From Pezizomycotina sp. ARF18 (taxonomy: Eukaryota > Ascomycota): DNA of 64,000 bases. The position numbers and the translations under genes are program-made. Below the pieces are notes generated by a model. That model ran no database searches. It was not told the origin of the DNA and saw only the letters and a program-made list of their open reading frames with translations. Positions 35,473-47,545 of this stretch are shown here, one piece after another (the stretch's first letter is position 1; the number at the start of each line of letters is the position of its first letter). Location of the stretch: positions 1 to 64,000 of the forward strand of contig AZLU01000025.1 of NCBI GenBank assembly GCA_002224055.1, read 5' to 3'.

Positions 35473-38400
35473 ATGAGTTCTCGTGCGTCTAAAACACCTA
35501 TCCTGGTTTCTTCCCTTTTATTTTACTGCTCTATAATCGTTGTCCTTGGAGATCGTCGTACGTTCATCGTTTGTGTGCGGTTATTATACACGCCAACTCC
35601 ATCAAAGCAAACAGTTTCCTAAAGATGATCTCAGATGATTTATGAGGACCGAAGATAGATTGCCTTTCAGATTGGAAGGCTTTTCGTGACGGACTGGATG
35701 AGCTTCAGAATTCTCTCGCATCTAAGAGCTAACCCTTTTTTTTTCTTTTGACCTTACCCCTCGTCTTGGATATATAGTGAAGCAGTTCATTCGCGCCGTA
35801 CGAGCTTCCAAAACCATCGCTGATGAAAGGGCGGTCGTACAAAAAGAGAGCGCCGCTATTCGAGCCTCCTTCAGAGAGAATCCGGCGACTCGTCTATTAG
35901 GTGTGCTACTTTAACTTTTCTGCATGTGTCACATTGCCACTAAGGTGCCCGTACAGTCAACTGGACGGGAAATAAGTTATATTATTTTAAATGCTTGAGA
36001 TCTTGAATTTATTTGCTAATTATTTTTTTTCTCCTCAACTATGACATAGGCGAAATAACGTTGCGAAATTGCTTTATTTGTTCACACTCGGCGAGAGAAC
36101 CCATTTTGGGCAAATAGAATGTCTGAAGCTCCTAGCTTCTCCAAAGTTTGCTGACAAGCGGTTGGGGTATCTCGGTACGATGTTGCTTCTGGATGAGAAC
36201 CAAGAGGTCTTGACGCTGGTTACAAATTCCCTGAAAAAGTACGATACAACCAACTGAATTCTTAGCCGTTCCATTGGTGGTAGCATTGTACTAAAACGCT
36301 ACTATAGTGAATCTGAACCACAACAACCAATACGTAGTTGGACTTGCGCTATGTACGCTGCGGTAACATCGCTTCGACAGAGATGGCGAGGGATCTTTTT
36401 CAGGAAATTGAGAATCTTCTCTCTACCGCCAACCCTTACATAAGGAGAAAAGCGGCATTATGCGCAATGCGGATCATCCGAAAGGTCCCGGATCTCCAGG
36501 AGCATTTTGTCGAGAAGGCGAAACTTCTGCTGCAGGACCGAAACCACGGCGTCCTGCTTGTGGGTTGACGTTGATTACAGATCTGTGTATTCACGACGAA
36601 GACTTAATCGAAGAATTCCGCCAGTATACGCCAACGCTGGTTAAGCAGCTAAAGGCGTTGACGACGGCTGGGTACGCTCCGGAGCACGATGTTACAGGGA
36701 TTACGGACCCATTCCTCCAAGTTAAGCTATTGAAGTTATTAAGGGTCATGGGGAAGGGCAATTCGGTCGTTAGCGAGCAAATAAACGATATCCTAGCTCA
36801 AGTTGCAACCAATACCGACTCATCGAAGAACGTCGGAAATTCTATCCTTTACGAAGCCGTGCTTACGATCTTGGATGTGGAAGCCGATAGCGGCCTCAGA
36901 GTCCTTGGTGTAACATACTCGTAAATTTCTCAGCAACAAGGACAACAATATACGATACGTAGCACTTAATACCCTCATCAAGGTGGTTGCCGTCGAGCCT
37001 AACGCCGTCCAGCGGCACAGGAATACAATCCTGGACTGTTTAAGGGATCCAGATATATCCATCAGGCGGAGGGCGCTGGACCTGTCATTTACGCTCATCA
37101 ATGAGAGTAACATCAGAGTCTTGATTCGAGAGCTCCTAGCATTCTTAGAAGTAGCTAACAATGAGTTCAAGCCATCAATGACGACACAGATCTGTCTTGC
37201 TGCCGAAAAATACGCACCCACGAAAAGATGGCAAATTGACACGGTCTTGCGCGTACTTAAGCTTGTAAGTAGCTTACATCTCTTCCTTCGTTGTACAATG
37301 CCATGTGTCATTCATATAAGCCTCGCGGAGTACCTGGGGTTAGGGAGGGATCGAGTTTCAATTAGGGGGGCTAAGAACCATAGCCCTATCTATATTGCGT
37401 GATACTAAGGCAAAAAAAAAAAAATCATTTAGGCGGGAAATTTCGTCAAGGAACAAATCCTTTCGGCATTTATACGATTAATAGCTACTTCGCCAGAGCA
37501 CCAGACGTATGCTGTCCAAAAGTTGTATTCGGCTCTCAAGGCGGACCTTACCAGGAAGCTTTAACACTTGCTAGTGCTTGGGTAATCGGCGAATACGGCG
37601 ATCTGCTCTTAAAAGGCGGCTCGTACGAAGAAGAAGATCTGGTACAGGAAGTGAAGGAAACGGACGTAGTGGACTTGTTGCTCTCGACACTGGAGTCCGC
37701 CTATGCAACAAAGACTGTGAACGAATACATCACTACTGCTCTCATGAAGCTCACTACGAGGATAACGGATTCGTCACAGATAGAGAGGATACGGAGGATA
37801 ATGATGTCACACACAGACAGCCTTGAGTCGAAATTCAGCAAAGAAGTGTCGAATATGGAAATCTCTTCGGGTACGATAGTGTTAGGAAGGGGGTTCTAGA
37901 AAAGATGCCGCCACCTGAAATTAAAGCCGAGGATAAGCTTCTGGAGAAGCCCGCCGGCCCGACGAAAGGCCAAAAGGCAAAGAAGCTTCCGCAGGCAAAA
38001 GCAGCAGGCGATGATGTAAGTTCCTTTCGTCCCCTCGCTTCAATATTCCCCGCCAAACCGAGGAAAAAGGCTGCTTATTATAGGATAATCCCACAGCTGA
38101 GACATCACGTTTACTAATATTCTACTTGCCGTTACAACTATAGCTCCTTGACCTTATTGGCATGGACGACACTTCCTCAAGCACCGCAAAAGCCTCATCG
38201 ACGACTACTGGAAGTCTGGATATTTTAGATATGCTCGGGGGAGGCGGCGATCAACCTCCAGTAAATACGGGGAAATCATCAGTGAATAATATTCTTGATC
38301 TCTTCAATGATAGCAGCTCTCCCGCAGCTCCTCCCTCATCAAGTCCTGCTGGTAACCTGCTGTCAGGCGGCCCCACTCAACAAGTTCCCCCGGTCGTGGC

Positions 38401-38827
38401 TGTCTACGATAAGAATAACCTGGTATTGTCTCTAAGCCACCAGCGGCAACCTGACGGCCTCGTTTTGGTACTGGCCAAGTTCAAGAACACTGGCCTTGCT
38501 GAGTCTGTTTCAGGGCTCACGCTCCAAGCAGCCGTGCCCAAAAGCCAGAAATTGCAACTTATGCCTATAAGTTCCAGCGAACTGAGCCCGCAAGCTGAAG
38601 CTACACAGCAGATGAGAATACAGGGAAGTTTAAAGGTAAGCGCCAATAAAGTCTTCTGGGATATATTCTCCTTCCTGTTTTTACAATATATATTGAGCCA
38701 ACTTATGTATACTGATGTTGCCCTTCCATTTTAGCCGCCCCTCCGTTTGAGACTCAGGATATCCTATACAATTCCATCAGCAGGAACTGTACAGGAGCAG
38801 GTAGATTGGTCTGAGCAGCAAAAGTAG
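35473..38827 (+). CDS. AP-1 clathrin adaptor complex, gamma subunit
   Basis: Large subunit of the AP-1 adaptor, which sorts cargo into clathrin vesicles at the trans-Golgi and endosomes. Exon 1 is only 10 bases (35473-35482, ATGAGTTCTC). A 295-base intron follows, then [20 protein letters not shown]. Next are [40 protein letters not shown] and the armadillo-like solenoid: [40 protein letters not shown] and [20 protein letters not shown]. An intron (about 37265-37430) interrupts before [20 protein letters not shown]. The hinge has clathrin-box-like [15 protein letters not shown] and ILDLFNDSS. The C-terminal ear reads [39 protein letters not shown] and [14 protein letters not shown]. It stops at 38827. 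Several single-base slips (for example near 36925 and 37830) break the solenoid frame. Confidence 0.96.
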
Positions 38828-39292
38828 TATATAAGTCAGAAGTTTCTTTAATCAAGCAAATAGCAAGCAAGTTTGGCGGTTTTTTCTTCCCCTCCCTTCT
38901 ACCTGTATGAAATTGAAAAGAACGTCTGAAAGAGAAAAGTAAGGGTAAGCCATTATCCAGTAAGTAAATAAGTGGAATGCAATAAGCTGCCTGATATAGC
39001 AGTAGATGCAAAGACATGGAGTTTCTTTGGTAGTAATGTGGCATCCATCGATGCACCTTTCTCAAAGCTATCCTCGCGATCCCTACTCGGCCCGCCATCT
39101 CGATCAAGGACTGCCTTCCAACCTAGATTAACCCTAGTAGTAAGGTCTATAAGCGAAATTTCCCACCACTAGAGGAAGACTAAAATACGCCCCAAAAGCT
39201 TATCCCGCTAAAGAATATATTGATAGATGACCGATACTATGGGGGTTACTATAAATTAATGCAACTACCCGTTTCGCTCAGTATTTTAATTT
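38828..39292. other. Intergenic region between converging genes
   Basis: Short 3' region between AP-1 gamma and SPP1. No gene or notable repeat is seen. Confidence 0.45.
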
Positions 39293-40875
39293 TCATCCTT
39301 TCTTAATTTTGCTTTCGTCGATTTGAAGTTTATCGAGACGTTCCAGCATCAGCTTCTCATGAAGCTCAATTTCCTCCAACGCCACCTTATGCCATTGTCT
39401 GTGCTTTTCACATTTCTTCTTGGTACATACCCCGTCTCGGCCTAGCAGCTTCCCGTTTTCCATCACAGAATCTGTTCCCTCTCCGAATACCATTTTTTGA
39501 GCTCGCCATCGTCATAGCACAGCCTCGAGTCGAACCCGCAGATCTCCTTTCCTCCCTTAGAGGAAGCACCTTCTTCGTTCCTAATCTCCTCACTTATCCG
39601 CTTCTGGCGGTCTTTCGCAAGCTCGATATTTCGATCTGGCGTCCAATGCCTCCCGTTCCTGAGCAAGCGCGTTCCGTTCCGAGTTGATCTTAGCGAGCTG
39701 AAACTTCTCTTCGGGGTATTCGAGCACTTCGTCGTTAAGCGGGGCGTTGGCACACGATCGCCGAGGCACTGGAATTCGGCGACGGTTGAGACGGACGAGA
39801 CAAGAGCGGATAGTTGCTCAGCCGGTAAGTCTGCACTGGTAGCTGGGTAGAGAAGAACTTTACGCCATGCTCTTGGCTGCAGTACTTCGAGGTGGGTGGA
39901 TATTTAGCCTGGCAGGTTTCCTACACGATGGCAGGCGGCACTTGCGCTTCCAAGTTGTGGTCCCCTTCTCGGCTCGTTGACACATCGGACCTTGTATTAC
40001 AAAATCATACAAAATCAGCCACGTTTTAATAGAGAGAGAGAAAAAAGTGCCTCTTTGCCAAGAAAACTTGGATATCCTCACAGTAATATTTGTCGACAAG
40101 GTCTCCATCTTCTCTGCGACATTAATACATTCACACATGGAACCAGTCATCGCAGCCGTCGCAGCCTATCATCCACTTTCCCGAATCCGGTTTGCGGCAA
40201 ATGCAATAAACGTCCTCATCCCCCACCGTTGGGTTCCGTCGAGACGGGGGGCTCTCGCGAGCGGCATCTTGCTGTTGAGTGTCATGCTCTCCTTCGCTCT
40301 CGATCTTTCTCTTCTTCTTTTGCGGCTTCTTCGTAGTCTTTTTGGGTAACTTCGACGGACCTCTTTTCTTTGCTTGCGTAGGAGGTCCTGCGAGGCCATC
40401 GCCGCTAGCTTCGACGCTGTTTCTGTTTGAGCTCATAGGGGAGGCGATCTGGTTATCGACCGGTTATGGGAGTGCTGCTGTTTTGTTTTTTGTCTCTCAC
40501 CACGCCGGTGGTTGGGTAGTCATCGCTTTCCGTCTCGGTCGCCGAGCCTGTGAAATTTAATCAGTAGGAGTAAAAGCCAAGGGTGTGGTGACCGACGCGT
40601 TGTAATATCTTCTCTCCCAATCTACCATTCGGATGCGAATGCTTGGTCCTTTTGTGGATTCATGGAATTAGGTAGATAATCAACAAGGGTAAAATGGGCC
40701 TACCGCCACCAGTCTCAGGACGGGGAGAGTGTGCTATGTAGCTTGGGCGCGTTGTCGAATAGACATTGTTAGCATCGTCGTCTTCGAAGGCATTCGACGT
40801 AAAAGGTTTGGAAAAGGTGGAAGAAGGCTCTGGCGAAGCCGGTTCAGAGTTTAGGAGATGTTGTAGTGATGCCAT
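39293..40875 (-). CDS. SPP1: PHD-finger subunit of the Set1/COMPASS complex (SPP1/CXXC1 type)
   Basis: Spp1 reads H3K4 methylation and is part of the Set1 methyltransferase complex. It starts MASLQHLLNSEPASPEPSST at 40875 with a Ser/Pro-rich leader. After a basic stretch (KKTTKKPQKKKRK) comes a PHD finger: DVYCICRKPDSGKWMIGCDG, CDDWFHVECINVAEKMETL, a short break, then CQRAEKGTTTWKRKCRLPSC with RKPAR, the Cys pairs of the PHD and of the following zinc region. A second conserved segment reads YCSQEHGVKFF, as in CXXC1-type proteins, and then the coiled region LLSRLSQPSP. The C-terminal part (ICGFDSRLCYDDGELKKWYS, VCTKKKCEKHRQWHKVALEE, ELHEKLMLERLDKLQIDESK) is typical of the family. The stop is 39293-39295. 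Introns and single-base slips break it. It is divergent from TAD1. Confidence 0.92.
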
Positions 40876-41288
40876 TTTCAGCTTCTTATTTTCAGTAGTG
40901 TGCTATGAGGCCAGGGGTTACTAAAAGTGTTCAATAGTCTGGGTATAAGCGTTACATTGTTATTTATTGATGTTGGTGTTGGATCTTTTCAAATAAATTT
41001 GAAGGGGGATTTTCGGAGGTTAAGTGGGCCCTTTTTCTCTTTCTTTCTTTAATTTTTTTTTTAGGTGTTCAATGAACAATCATTTCTAAAACTTTCTTTC
41101 AGTCTTCTTTGTATATTCTTCCTGATACAGTACCAAGTAGCAACTATTCCTTCAACGCCATACGTCTATCAGGTAATTTACACATATGGGATGATTAGAG
41201 CAGCCTCTTTAGAGTGTTTGAACTTTTGTTACAAAAAATCCCTTATTTTGCATGTTTTCGGAAAGGGCAGTAAGACTACTCTTTAGGA
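40876..41288. promoter_or_regulatory. Divergent upstream region of SPP1 and TAD1
   Basis: About 400 bases between the SPP1 start and the first recognisable TAD1 exon. A first small TAD1 exon may lie inside it, since the exon at 41289 appears to follow a splice acceptor (TTTAG). Confidence 0.35.
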
Positions 41289-42828
41289 CGTTCAATGAAC
41301 TTCCTCAGAATTGCAAGCCGAGAGCAAGGGAATGGTGCCGCTTACTGGCGTGATTGCTCAGCTGCATGACTGTAAGTACACAGACAACTTGAACCGGTTT
41401 TTTTTTTTTTTTTAAGAACATTCCCGTACAATGGACCTGATTTCACAAATAGCTAACTTGCAGATATATAAAACTCAGCTGATGAATCTTTGGCCGTGAT
41501 ATCACTTGCGACGGGCATGAAATGTATGCCAAAGTCCAAGATACCCTTTTGCAAGGGTGAGTCTTGCACGATAGCCACAGTGAAGTGCTGGCGATGAGAG
41601 GTTTCAATACCTACTTACTCAACGAGTGTCATCGGTCCTTACTGGACGGTAATTACGAGTCGCCACTTATAGGAAAGTGTCCCAGCTCAAATTGCGATTA
41701 CCCATTTGCTCTTAAAGGGCGTCAAGCTCCACGTGGTCTCCACCGAACTTCCCTGTTGGTGACGCCAGCATGGAAAGCGTAGTCGCAACGCAACAAGACA
41801 GCACTCCATGGGTATTACCAGCTTCCGATGCCACCCTCTCAGGAGGAGACGAGACACGAAATGCAATGTTGCAGGGAAGGGTAAGTGCAGTTAGAAGCTT
41901 CTGGACTTAGAGAAACAGTTTTATTAATTTTCTTTGTTGAAAAAAAGAGATACTTTTCGGAGCTTGGGAGAATCAGGACCAAACCAGGTATAAAACTGTT
42001 ATTCAGATTTAATTTCGACGATGTTTCTGTTTTTTTTTTTTTTTATTTATAATTCGCTCTGAAATTTTTTTTCTTTTTTTCTTTGGATCTTAGAAAAGTT
42101 GAGGGTTTGTTAACTTTTATGAAGGTCGCGCAGATTCTCCTCCGACCCTGTCAAAATCCTGCACGGATAAGCTTGCATCAAAGCAAGCGCTTTCATTACT
42201 GCAGAGCACTGCTTCTCTTCTTGTTCAGCCATCTTCGGCATATATTCATAGTTTGATACTCCCTGATTATTTGCCAAGCGGCGAATCTTGCGATCGGGCT
42301 TTCAGCGTAGGAGGGAGGTTGGGAGCTCTTGCCGGTAGGAAATGGGAAGGTGGCTACGAAATGCGATATTTCCTGGTCGAACTGTTCCCCAAGGAGCTTC
42401 TATGTGATGGAATGACGGCTACGAATTTACCAGGGATCAAGTTTCGCTGAAACATGCAGCACCGCTGCCTCGAGTAATATATCGATGGTTTATTTGCCTT
42501 TGGAACGACCACCGCATCGAGAAGTTATAGTAAACGGGTTCTCATGGGTCGAAAGGCGTTTTCAGGGACGGGGGCCAGCACACTTTCCAAGCTTCACATG
42601 TGGAGAATCGCTATAGAAATTGCAGTTATAATGCAGGACAACGTTCTTCTCGCTAAACTTGACGTAAAAGAATATTCCCTCCTCAAAAGCGTTCACGGAG
42701 CCGCACGGCGGGCCGTGAAACGAGACCTTAGGGGGGTTCTAACAATGGGGGTTGACAAATGGGAAAGAAATGGAGATGTTGGTGGGGACGACTTCAACCA
42801 GGATGGTAATTCGGAACGAAGGGAGTGA
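41289..42828 (+). CDS. TAD1: tRNA-specific adenosine deaminase 1 (Tad1/ADAT1)
   Basis: Converts adenosine 37, next to the anticodon of tRNA-Ala, to inosine. The first recognisable exon reads FNELPQNCKPRAREW then VPLTGVIAQLHD, followed by an intron (about 41370-41460). Then come DESLAVISLATGMKCMPKSK, the catalytic zinc motif LHDSHSEVLAMRGFNTYLL (HSE, near 41572), VSTELPCGDASMES with the second zinc ligand, RTKPGRADSPPTLSKSCTDK and LPDYLPSGESCDRAF. The C-terminus has VLMGRKAFSGTGASTLSKLH, then KEYSLLKSVHGAARRAVKR and DKWERNGDVGG, stop 42828. The HxE and PCG motifs and the RTKPGR segment are diagnostic of the ADAR/Tad1 deaminase domain. The start is not resolved; a short upstream exon is likely. 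Single-base slips include an extra T at the PCG motif (about 41755). Confidence 0.9.
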
Positions 42829-44173
42829 CTGAATAGCCAAAAAAGAAAAATAAAAATAAAAAGAGAGGGGTGCTGGGGGGCTTATTCTACTTAATTCTCC
42901 CTCTGGAAAGTACTGGCTGCTACCGTTCATATAGTCAAGGATAAAAGACAGTTGATATAGCTCGCCTGTTTCGCTTCTTAAGAAGGCGCACCACTATATT
43001 GGGAATTGGATGTCTCAAGACTACTTAGGGTACGCCTTTCTTTCGCTACACAAGCTCAGAGAAACCAAAATCAGAAGTACTTAAATCAGTAGCGCACGTA
43101 GTACATGTCGTAATAATGGGATATATATGACGGTTCGTATATCTTTGATGAATATATATATCTTGGAAAAAGAGCAATAAGATGTTTGGTTTATCTGATA
43201 TTAACTTTTGAGCTTCTTGGCAGTATTAAGTTCATATATAGTAGTGTGTTAATATTTACTTATTTATCATAAGCAAGTTCAGAACGTGTATCCCTGCTTA
43301 AAACAAAATGTATATAATAAGAGGGGCTCTGATGACGTAATCTTATCTTTTTTTTTTTTTTTTTAACAAGCGAAAATCCGGGGTAAAAAAGGAAGCAGAG
43401 GTAGGAGTGGGGAAAAAAAAGAAAAGAAAGGAAAAAAAAAAGGCTTTCGCCCCTCTATTTTAACCTTTTAAGCTATTCAGGTCTTAAAAATAAATAAAAT
43501 AAAAAAAAATATACCTACTTAAGCAGTCTTAATCAGACGACAGGCCTGGAGTGAGGCAAAAAGGAGGAAGCAATACTTTAGTAGTTGGAGGAGTAATACT
43601 TATAGTTACCAAAATAAAAGACATTTGATATAAGCACACTTCGGTAATTTTTTTGAATACTACTTCGTATAGAGGTTTATTATTATATATTCGTTGCTTT
43701 TTCAATCTAGTATTTATTATTTCATTTTATCGTATTTTTATTTTTTATTTTCATTCAAAACGAGTTATCGCGTGAGATAAGGATTATTCGATTAATTACC
43801 TGCGTGATAGTGCCTCTATTTGGAAGAGGTAAAACTTTTGGTCACTAACGAACCACCGCCCCCTTCCCCCTTTTTTTTTTTATAGATTTACTTCAAGTGT
43901 TCTAGTAGCTTATTCGATTTATTATTTATTTTATTCCGGTCCTTCCCCCTTTTCCTCTCTCTATTGCTTTTATTTTTCCATTCTGCCGGAACTCACCGGA
44001 TCACAAACCACAAAAACCAACAAAAAGGACGCCAGGCGAACCCACATCTATATATATATATATTTTTTAAAAAAAAAAAAAAAAAAAAAAAGACACCCTT
44101 TGCGCTGCTCTTTATTTATCGCTACTGCGGGAAAATTATACATTAGAATATTAACCACCAGGAGAACCGAGTC
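42829..44173. other. Intergenic region, no gene seen
   Basis: AT-rich, with T runs around 43348-43364, TA-rich patches, and a 23-A run at 44069-44091. The upstream sequence of the acyltransferase gene lies at the right end. No gene is recognised. Confidence 0.5.
44069..44091. repeat. A homopolymer (23), preceded by a TA repeat
   Basis: TATATA tract and T run followed by 23 A, upstream of the acyltransferase gene. Confidence 0.9.
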
Positions 44174-47100
44174 ATGTTAGACTCCAAACCTGCTACATTG
44201 ACCAACTGCACGGCAAGTTGTCCGAGCTTTCAAAAGAAGAGTCTCGGAACGGCGGCCTTCGATCCCGATTGCGGCATCACAGGTGAACCACCTGCGGGAT
44301 GGGAGCCCAGATTCTGCAATTTCTAGGCACGTACCTCACCGCTTTTTCCGCCAAAATACTGCGCAATTACAAAGAAAATATAAATCTTCAGAATGAGTTT
44401 TTTTTTTTGAAAAAAAAAAAAAAAAAAGGAATCCCTTGGCTATCCCGATAATCGAACCATACGGGGGTCTTTTCGAAAGAGCTAATTTGTGTTCAATTCT
44501 TGCTCTGGAATACAGTGGAGATCCACGCCGCTACCACCCGATGCGCTTCCGTCTCAAAGGTCTATACATCACGCTCGAAAAGAACGCAGGAAACGAATAT
44601 TCCCAACGGTTGACTACGAAGAGAGACTATCACACTTGAGCAGGGCAAAGAAAATGATTTCCGGGATTCTTCAACTTGTTTTGGTGCGTTTTTGCTGAGA
44701 TCAATGAGCTGAAGGTTTATTACGAAGGCAGACTCACTTCTGATGGAGGGAAATACCGCAGTATATGTAACTGACACAGCTGTCTGCAATATAGGATAGG
44801 CTGTGCATATTAGTGATAAGCACTGGCGCTCGAGTAAATTCCACTCCCTGCCTCTTCCAGTTTCAAAAAACACCCGATGGCTCTTGAAATTCACTGACTT
44901 CGGTGACCTTTTTTTTTTAAGAATATGAAAGAGTATGTGGGATATTTTGATCCGAACCTATTGCTTTACCGGTTGCTTACCCTCAATTCTAGAACGGGCC
45001 GAATCTTCCGAACCGATTCGGTTTTTCGCCATTTCACTGAGGATTTGCCCGCGCTGGCGCTCGCAGACCTTCTCATGGTCTCCACAACAGCTATCTCTCT
45101 TTTGATTCATCGCTTCTTAAGGGCCCGGGTACTCGGGTTTGGCTGGTCCAATGGTGAGAGTTTTTTTTTAATAATTAAAAATATATATACGTATTGTGAG
45201 ATACGATTTTCTAGAGTCCAAGGATATGTTCTGACTTCTCCAGGCGGCTTCTTCTTACAATGGCTTTATCAGGCAGCGTGGACGACTTTCTGGATATACA
45301 CCCCTTGGATTCGCGACTGGCAATGGTTCGTAGTTACTCTCTCTCAATTGCGCATTTTATCTCAAGAAACTTGGCGTCTCCCTACGACATTGCGCAGTTT
45401 GGAAATATACTAATGTATCGACACAGGACGCATCAGGTTTGGCGACTTAAAGTGGACGTTTTGTATCCTACGGATGTCTAACAATCTCGGAAACTGTGTT
45501 GGCTTAGGTTTCTTCACTCTCCACACGTGGCGCTCCTGATGAAAATGCACTCTTTGCATTTACTGTAAGTTTTCATTTCTACCCATATGTGTCTATGTAT
45601 ATCCTGAAACTGTTATTAACTGAGATCACCGACGCAGGCGGCTATCTCTCCGAAGTTGAGCGTAAATTAAAAGCATTGGACAAAAATACCCTAAGTACGA
45701 ATCAAAGGATGACACTGCACTTAGAGAAGTCTTAGCCTGGGAGGTTACTTCTCCTCTCGGACGCCTTCAATATCCTCGAAACTTAAGCTTCGCTAACTAC
45801 ACGGATTATCTTCTCTGCCCGGTACGTTAACACTTGGCGTCTTCGACTCCTCTTTCTTCCCCCTTTTTCCCTTAAAAACTAAATAAATAAATAAAATTTT
45901 CTATATTTGATTACAGAATTTTCCTTTTTTGAGGCGGAAATTTAGTCGCCCCAAAGCTCCTCCAAGATGTCAGGTGCAACCTATATCTGGTCTGGCTTTC
46001 GCGCGCATTGGTAGCCACCTTGGATTCAGAAATGAGAAGACTGACCAGGTTTCCGCTATAGACCCTTGCTATGAACTAGAATATCCGCGCGTTAAGAGCA
46101 TCAGATGGACAATTGTCGCCGAGAGAGCTGCAGCTGTTTTCGGTGGTATGTAATTTTGACCTCAGAACCTAATTGAAATGTTACGGATGTCCTACAATGA
46201 CACCACAAACGTATGCGGAATACTGAATGCCTTATCGCTAATGAATACCTGTCCAATAGCGTGTTCCTCTTGACCATTATCTCGGAAGAGTTTATTGCTC
46301 CTGTGGTAAGTTTAGCTAAAGCTAGTATTGACGCGAACACCACCTATTTCCATAACGACGGCGTCCCGGTATTTTTTATCATCGCTGAGTAGCTATACTA
46401 GGTTGTATTGCCAAAGCTAAACTATGTACTATTTACAGATGAAAGAGGCTGCTATCAAGCTCCAAAATGCATTATCTCTGTCTGAGATGATCCTGGTGGG
46501 TTTATCACTGCATCCAAACTTGGTCAACTAAGTCGTATTGAACTGATCAAAATTTCTTGGTTCCGTAGGTCCTAGGAGAGAGCATCAGCTTGCTTCTCTT
46601 CCCATTCATGTTGTACGTTCCTTCAGATCGAAAAGACAGTCCGAGAATCTTTGGCCACAGGGTGCAAGCTAACATCTTGGCCTAGAACATTCCTGCTCGT
46701 TTTTTTGGTTATCTTTGAATATACACTGGGAGCATTCGCGTAGGTCTTCTACCCTATATATTGAGCCTTACCTAGCCAGACGTAGATATGAAAAACTCTG
46801 AACCAACTTTACCAATACCTTAGCGAGATTACTCGCTTCGCGGATCGGAAGTTCTATTCGTAAGTTCTTATCAATTGTGCTATCTCGTGCCTTGATGTGT
46901 TCAGAATTCGAACTGACTTTCTGTGTAGCGATTGGTGGAACTCCACGAATTGGCTTGAGTTCTCTCGTAAATGGAATATACCCGTTCACAACTCTTGAAG
47001 CGACATGTTTACGCGCAGGCCACCATCTTAAGTCGTTCTCAAGCGATGGTCTTGACGTTTCTTATATCTTCCGTGTTTCACGAGCTTGTCCTGTTCTGCC

Positions 47101-47545
47101 TAACCCGAAAGATCAGGGGTTACGGTGCGCTTTGTCAAATGTTGCAGGTGTGTCCAATATCTCTTTACGGAGCATCCTTCGGTGTTTTCGATATTGTCTG
47201 AACATACGACTCACTTGATGATCACGTCTAGGTTCCTATCGTCGCATTGGTATTACTTCTCAAATTGATTCTCACAACGTAAAAGCGATGTTTTTTTTTT
47301 TTTTTTGGGTACTAATACCTTTACACAAAGCAAACGACACCATGGATGCGTGATCGCAAAAAGAGCCTACAGAACGTCTTCTTCTGGTCAAGCATGGTTC
47401 TAGGCTTGAGTTTGGTAAGTTTGTTTGTCTCTTCATTGAAAGTTCATTTGAAAGCTCTTGGCCTTTGGTTATGTAGATTTTATATCGCGGCTAATTTAAC
47501 TGTTGCATCCACAACAAGAACTGCGCTCTATACGTCCTCTTTTAA
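44174..47545 (+). CDS. Sterol O-acyltransferase (ARE1/ARE2 type, MBOAT family)
   Basis: ER membrane enzyme that esterifies sterols with fatty acids for storage in lipid droplets. The start at 44174 is provisional; a first exon ends near 44282 before a GT. Then SIHHARKERRKRIFPTVDYE with ERLSHLEQ gives the cytosolic N-terminal region. The membrane part includes LADLLMVSTTAISLLIHRFL, GGFFLQWLYQAAWTTFWIYT and KALDKKYPKYESKDDTALRE, then ANYTDYLLCP. Next are PCYELEYPRVKSIRWTIVAE and EEFIAPVMKEAAIKLQNAL. The MBOAT signature follows, FADR-FYSDWWNSTNW then LEFSRKWNIPVHNF, and the catalytic His lies in LISSVFHELVLFCLTRKIRG (about 47060-47110). The tail QNVFFWSSMVLGLSL and CALYVLF ends at 47545. It is intron-rich, with many single-base slips. 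ARE1 cannot be told from ARE2; diacylglycerol acyltransferase is less likely because of the FYxDWWN context. Confidence 0.92.
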
